The notes under the pieces were generated by a model that was given only the letters and a program-made list of their open reading frames with translations, made no database searches and was not told the origin of the DNA. This document shows, piece by piece, positions 1-4,424 of a stretch of DNA of 7,752 nt. A program made the position numbers and the translations under genes. The stretch is from an uncultured Opitutia bacterium (GTDB lineage Bacteria; Verrucomicrobiota; Verrucomicrobiia; Opitutales; UBA953): positions 1 through 7,752 of the forward strand of contig CAINSX010000206.1 of NCBI GenBank assembly GCA_903853185.1, read 5' to 3'. Each line of letters begins with the position of its first letter. Position 1 is the stretch's first letter.

Positions 1-1252
1 CACCCATGCGATGCCAGGTGCGGCCGCCGTCGGTGATCTTCGCGGCGCGGGTGGCTTCGGGGAGTCCGTCGTATTCGCGGGTCACGCTCGGCCCTGTCGC
101 GATGATCTCACCGATTTCTCCCGGTGCGCAAAGTTTCGCATCAGCGATGGTCGCAATCGGGCCGTCCGTCTCGCGGATGACACGGATCTCGACGCCGCTG
201 ACCGCCCGGCCGACGCACGTGCCTTGACCGAGGAGGGCCAGCTGGCGGGTTTCGCCCAATAGCTCATCCGCCGCGATCGTCGTCACCGGCAGGCATTCCG
301 TGGCGCCATAAGGTGTGTGCGTGACGCAGTTCGGGGCGATCACGTGGAGCTTGGCAAGCAGTTCGCCGGAGACGGGCGCGCCAGCGATGAGTAGGCGGCG
401 GAGGTCGGGCAGTTTGATGCCGCGGGCCTCACAGTGATCGGCGACCTTGCTCCAGATGGCCGGCGAACCGAAGGAGCAGGTGACTTTCTCCGAAAGCAGG
501 GCCGCGACGAGCGGGGCAGGGTCGGCCGCGAGCGGCTTGGAAGGGTCGAGCAGTGGCGTCACGGTCGTCGTGCCAAGGGCCGGGTTGAATAGGGCGAAGA
601 GAGGCAGCATCGCCATATCCGTCTCGCCTGGGCGGATGTCGTAGGTCGAGCGGACTAGCTCAATCTGCGCGTCGAACATTCCATGCGTGTAGCAGACGCC
701 TTTGGGCGCGCCGGTGGAGCCCGACGTGAAGAGGATGGCCGCGAGCGTGTCGGGAGATACGTCGGCGAGCGGGCGCGGTTGCGAGGGGGCTGCGGCTAGC
801 GCCTGGCGCCAGGCCGAGTTGCCGACTGTCACCCGATGGTGTAGCGTGCGGAAGGCCGCGAGCGGCAGACGGCTGAGCAGTGCGGCCGGGCGGACGCCGA
901 CGAGGGCCGTCGGCCGGGAGCGACGGACGCAGTCGAGGAAGGCCGACCAGCCCATGCCTGGATCGATGGCAATGGGGACGGCGCCCAGCTTAATGAGGCC
1001 GAACATTCCGACGATCAGGTCGTGGCCGGGGCGGACGGCCAGCAGGACGCGCGCGCCGTGGGTGATGCCAGAGCGACTGAAGTGTTCGGCCGCCGCGTCG
1101 CTGGCTTGGTCGAGCTGGCGGAAGGACCGTGCCTCATGGATCACTTTGCCGTCCGGACTGATTCCGATGGGCGACTTCGTCGCCAGGCCTTCCGGTCGGC
1201 TGGTAGCCGCGCTCCGAAGATGGCGGGCGACGTTGCTTCCAGGGTCGTTCAT
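1..1252 (-). CDS. oleC: OleC-like AMP-dependent acyl ligase / beta-lactone synthetase (partial, C-terminus off left edge)
   Basis: An open frame of 417 codons runs from the ATG at 1252 to the window edge without a stop. It belongs to the ANL superfamily of AMP-forming ligases. The P-loop (A3) motif FTSGSTGAPKG is at about residues 175-185, the A5 motif TPYGATECLPV at about 313-323, and the translation ends at WHRMG (413-417), just before the Asp of the A7 motif. The small C-terminal lid domain, roughly 130 residues, is therefore missing here. The N-terminus NVARHL and the form of the YGATE-C-LPV motif are what I associate with OleC. In the oleABCD pathway OleC converts a 2-alkyl-3-hydroxy fatty acid, made by OleA and OleD, to a beta-lactone using ATP; OleB then decarboxylates it to a long-chain cis-olefin. 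The start fits the family N-terminus, but its ribosome-binding site is weak (an AGG only 2 nt from the ATG). A terminator hairpin ends 13 nt upstream. An ordinary fatty acyl-AMP/CoA ligase or a natural-product beta-lactone synthetase is the alternative. The ANL family call is near certain and the OleC subfamily likely. Confidence 0.82.
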   Translation of the reverse strand, partial: MNDPGSNVARHLRSAATSRPEGLATKSPIGISPDGKVIHEARSFRQLDQASDAAAEHFSRSGITHGARVLLAVRPGHDLIVGMFGLIKLGAVPIAIDPGMGWSAFLDCVRRSRPTALVGVRPAALLSRLPLAAFRTLHHRVTVGNSAWRQALAAAPSQPRPLADVSPDTLAAILFTSGSTGAPKGVCYTHGMFDAQIELVRSTYDIRPGETDMAMLPLFALFNPALGTTTVTPLLDPSKPLAADPAPLVAALLSEKVTCSFGSPAIWSKVADHCEARGIKLPDLRRLLIAGAPVSGELLAKLHVIAPNCVTHTPYGATECLPVTTIAADELLGETRQLALLGQGTCVGRAVSGVEIRVIRETDGPIATIADAKLCAPGEIGEIIATGPSVTREYDGLPEATRAAKITDGGRTWHRMG

Positions 1253-1259
1253 GGCCTGC

Positions 1260-1289
1260 AAATGAAGAAGCCCCGAATTCGGGGCTTCT
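1260..1289 (-). terminator. Intrinsic terminator downstream of the lipoprotein gene
   Basis: A perfect 24-bp palindrome spans 1266-1289, with arms AGAAGCCCC and GGGGCTTCT around a GAATTC centre. Read on the minus strand, the hairpin is followed by the T-rich run TTCATTT (1266-1260). On the plus strand it is followed by TGCAAGG, with no T-tract, so it should act only on minus-strand transcription. It begins 19 nt after the TAA stop of the lipoprotein gene and ends 13 nt before the oleC-like ATG. It would end the upstream operon or control read-through into the ligase gene. Confidence 0.8.
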
Positions 1290-1308
1290 GCAAGGGCTAC
1301 TTGTCGGT

Positions 1309-1572
1309 TTAGTAGTCGGTCAGGGTGATCGCACCCCAGAGCAGGGTGATGCGGTCGCCCGAGCTGATGCGGCGCGCGCTGAACTCGCGCATGTTGGCGC
1401 CAATGGTCGGCTGTTCGTTGGGGGCATAGGAGCCAGGCTCAACCTTGACGATGCCAAGGAAGTTATGGGCAGGCTCCATGGAGACGTTACGGCCGTGGTT
1501 AGGGGTGTCGTAGGTGGTGCAACCGACGAGGGCGGCGGAAGTAATTAAGGTAGCAAGGGCGAGCTGCTTCAT
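1309..1572 (-). CDS. Small putative lipoprotein, function unknown
   Basis: This 87-aa protein has a short signal peptide: MK start, then a hydrophobic stretch LALATLITSAALVG, then a lipobox L15-V16-G17-C18. Lipidation of C18 would leave a mature chain of about 70 residues. Thr follows the Cys rather than Asp, so if a Lol system operates the default expectation is outer-membrane sorting. The mature part is polar, has no further Cys, and ends in a hydrophobic stretch ITLLWGAITLTDY. I recognise no domain. The gene starts 55 bp after the prepilin peptidase stop and is followed by a clear terminator, so it looks like the last gene of the minus-strand run. No Shine-Dalgarno sequence precedes the ATG (CACCCCACC). 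A weak sigma-70-like pair, TTGGCG at 1652-1647 and AATCAT at 1628-1623 with an 18-nt spacer, could give it a promoter of its own. The signal peptide, the correctly placed terminator and the lack of a competing frame support a real gene. Confidence 0.75.
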   Translation of the reverse strand: MKQLALATLITSAALVGCTTYDTPNHGRNVSMEPAHNFLGIVKVEPGSYAPNEQPTIGANMREFSARRISSGDRITLLWGAITLTDY

Positions 1573-1627
1573 GGTGGGGTGAGTTCGATGATTGGGCGGG
1601 GAAAGGGGGCTGACAAGTCAGAATGAT

Positions 1628-2485
1628 TCACGAAGCGGTCCAGCCCCGCCAAAGGGTGATCAGCTCGGGTCCACGGAAGAACCAGACTGCCCCGGCGATG
1701 GCCATGCTGGGCACGAATGGCACCACTCCGGCGTATTCTTCCCCCTTGATTTTGGCCTGAATCAGGCCTGGGAGGGCGGTGATGACCCCGATGACGGCCC
1801 CCCCGAAAAGACAAAAAACAGCACCCTGCCAGCCACAGTAGGCGCCTACCCCGGCACAAAGGATGATGTCCGCTTCGCCCATAGCCTCACGTCCGGCCAT
1901 GACGCTGCCGATGGTCCGGATCCACCAGACGAGCGCCGTCCCAGCGGCGACTCCGAGCAGGGCGTCCATCAGCGCTCGGAACCGGTTTACGGCTTCAATC
2001 GAGTGCAGGGTCTCGCTGTGAATCGAAGGAACGAGCATCGCGAGGATAATACCTGTGCCGACCAGTGCGAAGTTCGGGGCGTCGGGCACCATCATGTCGT
2101 CGAGGTCGCAACCAGCGAGTAGCACGAGCAGCGGCAGGTAGACGCAGGCGACCGCGGCTTTCGCCGGAGGCAGAAACGTCCAGGCCGCGACGAAGAGCAG
2201 GGCCGTGATGAGTTCGACGAGCGGGTAGCGGACTGAGATGCTCGCGCCGCAGCACTTCGCGCGGCCGCGCAGGAAGAGCCAACCGAAGAGCGGGATGTTG
2301 TACCAGAAGGGAATCGGCTGGCCGCAGGCGCAATGGGAGCCCGGGGTGACAATCGACTCACCCTTGGGCAGGCGGTGGATGCAGACGTTGAGGAAGCTGC
2401 CGACGCAGGCTCCGAAGGCGCCGGCGCTCAGGGCGGCCATGCCCGGGTGGAGCTTCGCGAAGTTCTGCAGGTCGACGAGCGTCAT
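1628..2485 (-). CDS. pilD: Type IV prepilin peptidase / N-methyltransferase (A24 family)
   Basis: This 285-aa polytopic inner-membrane enzyme cleaves the leader of type IV prepilins or type II secretion pseudopilins and N-methylates the new N-terminus. The N-terminal DiS_P_DiS-type region has GSFLNVCIHRLP (29-40) and a cytoplasmic metal-binding loop ending in ISVRYPLVE (83-91). The peptidase domain follows, with the first catalytic Asp in D127-LDDMMVPD and the second in G203-E-A-D206. About seven hydrophobic segments are visible. Two motifs are unusual. The usual CxxC...CxxC is CxC (C52, C54) plus adjacent CC (C78, C79). The defining GxGD motif is GEAD; both Asp residues remain. The frame is open upstream to 2737, but that 84-residue extension is low-complexity Ser/Pro/Arg sequence overlapping aroE. 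I chose the ATG at 2485 because it lies 4 nt after the aroE stop and gives a normal family N-terminus. No Shine-Dalgarno sequence is visible, so translation is probably coupled to aroE. No pilin gene lies in the window, so the pilus or secretion substrate is unknown. Confidence 0.92.
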   Translation of the reverse strand: MTLVDLQNFAKLHPGMAALSAGAFGACVGSFLNVCIHRLPKGESIVTPGSHCACGQPIPFWYNIPLFGWLFLRGRAKCCGASISVRYPLVELITALLFVAAWTFLPPAKAAVACVYLPLLVLLAGCDLDDMMVPDAPNFALVGTGIILAMLVPSIHSETLHSIEAVNRFRALMDALLGVAAGTALVWWIRTIGSVMAGREAMGEADIILCAGVGAYCGWQGAVFCLFGGAVIGVITALPGLIQAKIKGEEYAGVVPFVPSMAIAGAVWFFRGPELITLWRGWTAS

Positions 2486-2489
2486 GAGG

Positions 2490-3377
2490 TCAAGGGGCGG
2501 TTTCGTTGAGCCCGGCGCGCATCGGGGCTTCAGGAGGAAGGATGCCGTTCCAGAGCCGGAAGGCGAGCGCTCCTTGCCAGCGGAGCATCGAACGGCCGTC
2601 ACAGGCCTTGATGCCACGCTCACTCGCGTCCTTGAGCAGACGTGAGGATTCGCTGCCGTAGGTGGTATCGAAGACGAACTGTCCGGGGGCGAGCAGCGCG
2701 GCGGGGAAGGGTGAGGCGTCGGTCGGCTTGAGGCCAAGCGTCGTGCAGTTGACGATCACGGCGTCAGGGGAGGCCTTGATCTCGGCGAGGCCGGCGGAAT
2801 GGACGCGAGCGTCGGCGAGCGCGGAGGCGAGGGCGGCGGCTTTGGCGGCGTCGCGATTATGCAAGTCCAGTGAGGCGCAGCCGTCGGCGAGGCAGGCCGC
2901 GGCCACGGCGCGAGCGGCGCCACCGGAGCCGAGCAGGATTACCGGGCGCCCCCTGGTGGTGCGGCCGGAGCTTTCGCGCAGGGCTTCCAGGAATCCTTGG
3001 CCGTCAGTCGTGTGGCCGGCCCAGCCGGTAGAAGTGCGGACGAGCGTGTTGACGGACTCAGCACGTCGGGCTTCCGGCGAAAGGGACTCGGCGATCGAGA
3101 GTGCCTGAATCTTGTGAGGCACCGTGAGGTTGATGCCGGCGAAGTTTTTGGCGTGTAGCAAGGCTAGCGCTTCGGGCAGCTCTTCCGCGGTGATGTGCAG
3201 GCGATGGTAGCGCACGCCGGTGAGGTGTGGGTTCGTGGCCACGAGCGTCGCAATGGCGGCGTTGTGCATCGCTGGGCTGAGCGAGTGGGCGATCGGGTCG
3301 CCGAGCACGCCGAGTTGGCCGGGTGCGAACTCGGTCGAGCGTAGGGACGCGAGCGTCAGGGTGTCAGGCGCGCTCAT
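2490..3377 (-). CDS. aroE: Shikimate dehydrogenase (NADP+)
   Basis: This 295-aa cytosolic enzyme reduces 3-dehydroshikimate to shikimate with NADPH in the chorismate pathway to aromatic amino acids. The substrate-binding motif GDPIAHSLSPAMHN is at residues 26-39, with S32 and S34 expected to contact the substrate. The catalytic pair is K89, in NLTVPHK (83-89), and D125, in HTTDGQGF (122-129). The nucleotide-binding loop is GSGGAARAV (150-158). Near the C-terminus DTTYGSESSRLL and LRWQGALAF match the family's closing helices. Length is normal, with a slightly extended N-terminus of about 20 residues before the first motif. The ATG at 3377 lies inside the end of the upstream gene (14-nt overlap), which favours translational coupling; the sequence just upstream, GGAAAAG, is at best a weak ribosome-binding site. 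An AroE paralogue such as a quinate/shikimate dehydrogenase (YdiB type) is possible, but the biosynthetic enzyme is the simplest reading. Confidence 0.95.
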   Translation of the reverse strand: MSAPDTLTLASLRSTEFAPGQLGVLGDPIAHSLSPAMHNAAIATLVATNPHLTGVRYHRLHITAEELPEALALLHAKNFAGINLTVPHKIQALSIAESLSPEARRAESVNTLVRTSTGWAGHTTDGQGFLEALRESSGRTTRGRPVILLGSGGAARAVAAACLADGCASLDLHNRDAAKAAALASALADARVHSAGLAEIKASPDAVIVNCTTLGLKPTDASPFPAALLAPGQFVFDTTYGSESSRLLKDASERGIKACDGRSMLRWQGALAFRLWNGILPPEAPMRAGLNETAP

Positions 3378-4209
3378 GGGTCTTTTCCAGGGCGTGGACG
3401 AAGGTGAGGAACAGGCGGCTGCTACGGTCGTCGCCTTGGGCTTCGAACTGAGAGACGAGGTTACGGCAGCAGCGCGCGAGCGTCTGGTGCGTGGTCACCG
3501 GTAAGAGGAAGGCCTCGTCGGCGGGCAGCTGGTTATCGAGCAGCAGCAGCTGGACTTCCGCGCGGGTGCGGAAGGCGCCGCCTTCGTAGCAATCGATGTA
3601 GAGCGGTTCGCGGCCGCGGAAGATGCCGACCATGAAGCGGCCGGGTAGGCCGACGGGCTCGACGGGCAGACCGAGGCGGCGGGCGACGAGCAGAAAAATC
3701 AGGCAGAGCGAAATCGGGATACCGCGGCGGCTGTGGATGACCTGCGAGAGCAGGGAGGAGGACGGGACGGCGAAGCTTTCCTGGGCACCGCGATAGCCTT
3801 CTTCTCCGAAGATCACCCGACAGAGCAGGCGGCACTTCGCGCGGACGTCGAGCGGTTCGGCGATGAGTTCGCGGGTGCGCTCGGCGAGGCGATCGAGTTC
3901 GGCAGAGTAAGCGTCGTCGGCCAGGGACGGGTCGGTGGCGCGTTCCAGGAGGAGGCAGGCTTCTTCCAGGTCGCAGTGTGCGTCACGGATATGGGCGAGG
4001 AAGGAGTGGGCAGCGGCTTCCGGAGTCCGTAGGTTGGCGAGCAAGGTGCGGGCGTGGGCCGCGAGGGCTTCGTCTTTCGTCAGGCCTTCGAGCCAAAGGA
4101 CTCCGGGCAGTCCGGCGGCCTTGATCTTGCTAAGCACGGCGAGACGGACGACCGGGGAGGGGTCGTCGAGGAGGCGCTCCAAGGTCGCCAGCTCCGCTTC
4201 GTGCTTCAT
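3364..4209 (-). CDS. SirB1/transglutaminase-like family protein with N-terminal HEAT-like segment
   Basis: This is a 281-aa soluble protein with no signal peptide. Residues 7-60 look like one or two HEAT-like helical pairs (LLDDPSPVVRLAVL at 13-26). The rest matches the SirB1/Transglut_core2 type: a helical region with LDRLAERTRELI (105-116), then the signature SRRGIPISLCLIFLLVARRLGLP across 160-182 and GLPGRFMVG at 187-195, followed by YIDCYEGG (204-211). Most family members known to me read PG-H-F where this protein has PG-R-F (R191), so a transglutaminase-like catalytic triad is doubtful. The biochemical role of SirB1 proteins is not established and I do not assign one. The gene is the first of the minus-strand run, faces clpB across a 215-bp gap, and overlaps aroE by 14 nt. 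The ATG at 4207-4209 gives a natural N-terminus, but no clear Shine-Dalgarno sequence precedes it. Confidence 0.82.
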   Translation of the reverse strand: MKHEAELATLERLLDDPSPVVRLAVLSKIKAAGLPGVLWLEGLTKDEALAAHARTLLANLRTPEAAAHSFLAHIRDAHCDLEEACLLLERATDPSLADDAYSAELDRLAERTRELIAEPLDVRAKCRLLCRVIFGEEGYRGAQESFAVPSSSLLSQVIHSRRGIPISLCLIFLLVARRLGLPVEPVGLPGRFMVGIFRGREPLYIDCYEGGAFRTRAEVQLLLLDNQLPADEAFLLPVTTHQTLARCCRNLVSQFEAQGDDRSSRLFLTFVHALEKTHERA

Positions 4210-4300
4210 GCAGGTTTTCTACCGACGACGAGCGGCCTACGGCAACAAGGGAGTCCGTCCCGCCGAGTCTTTTAGGGGTTGACGAAGCGTCGGTCAGGGA

Positions 4301-4336
4301 AGCGACAACTCGTCGCCCGAGGGACGCATTGTCGCT
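4301..4336. repeat. Interrupted inverted repeat in the clpB upstream region
   Basis: The arms AGCGACAA (4301-4308) and TTGTCGCT (4329-4336) are perfect reverse complements separated by 20 nt. Inside, CGTC (4311-4314) pairs with GACG (4323-4326), so the whole element can fold as an 8-bp stem, a 2x2 internal loop and a 4-bp stem. It ends 88 bp before the clpB ATG. It could be a regulator operator or, if the transcript starts upstream, a hairpin in the 5' leader. No T-tract follows in either direction, which argues against a terminator. Confidence 0.5.
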
Positions 4337-4357
4337 CGGCTGTCTCTCCTTGCTGGC

Positions 4358-4412
4358 ATTAGTGCTGGGTTTGAGGCCCCAATCCGCTTTCTGGGCTTGG
4401 AACGATTAGTGC
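4358..4412 (+). repeat. Pair of ATTAGTGC direct repeats upstream of clpB
   Basis: The octamer ATTAGTGC occurs at 4358-4365 and again at 4405-4412, with start points 47 bp apart; the second copy ends 12 nt before the clpB ATG. The two copies are AT-richer than their surroundings. They could be binding sites, but an 8-bp match may be chance. They do not match the CIRCE half-sites. Confidence 0.25.
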
Positions 4413-4418
4413 AACCAC

Positions 4419-4423
4419 GGAGG
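4419..4423 (+). promoter_or_regulatory. GGAGG abutting the clpB start codon
   Basis: A full GGAGG lies only 1 nt before the ATG at 4425, much closer than the usual 5-9 nt. A TAG in the same frame at 4407-4409 and the absence of any start codon between it and 4425 exclude an upstream start. The protein reaches the conserved TEK motif within 11 residues, so a downstream start is unlikely. The start therefore stands and the spacing is odd. Confidence 0.45.
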
Positions 4424-4424
4424 C

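Larger units (their letters stand above)
4210..4424. promoter_or_regulatory. Divergent intergenic region between the SirB1-like gene and clpB
   Basis: This 215-bp gap separates two divergently transcribed genes, so promoters in both directions are expected here. I tested for a sigma-70 pair, a sigma-32 heat-shock promoter and a CIRCE (HrcA) operator, and none is convincing. TTGACG at 4279-4284 resembles a -35 box but has no good -10 box at the right distance. CCCCAA at 4377-4382 resembles a sigma-32 -10 box, but the nearest CTTG (4349-4352) is too far away. The region does contain an inverted repeat and a repeated octamer, listed separately. The regulatory role is inferred from gene layout. 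Confidence 0.55.

Noticed and set aside
702..1265. A 187-codon plus-strand open frame
   Set aside because: It is antisense to the OleC-like gene, whose ANL motifs prove the minus strand is coding; the product is Arg/Ser/Ala-rich with no domain.
1610..1621. Short palindrome CTGACAAGTCAG after the prepilin peptidase stop
   Set aside because: As a hairpin it would have only a 4-bp stem with a 4-nt loop and no T-tract, so it is not a credible terminator.
1623..1652. Possible sigma-70 promoter for the lipoprotein gene (TTGGCG, 18 nt, AATCAT on the minus strand)
   Set aside because: Both boxes match the consensus at only 4 of 6 positions and lie at the 3' end of a coding gene; too weak to list as a feature.
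2486..2737. N-terminal extension of the prepilin peptidase frame
   Set aside because: These 84 residues are Ser/Pro/Arg-rich low complexity, overlap the aroE coding sequence, and precede a normal family N-terminus that starts at 2485.
4349..4382. Sigma-32-like heat-shock promoter (CTTGCT and CCCCAA) before clpB
   Set aside because: The boxes are 22 nt apart, longer than the usual 13-17, and the -35 match is poor.
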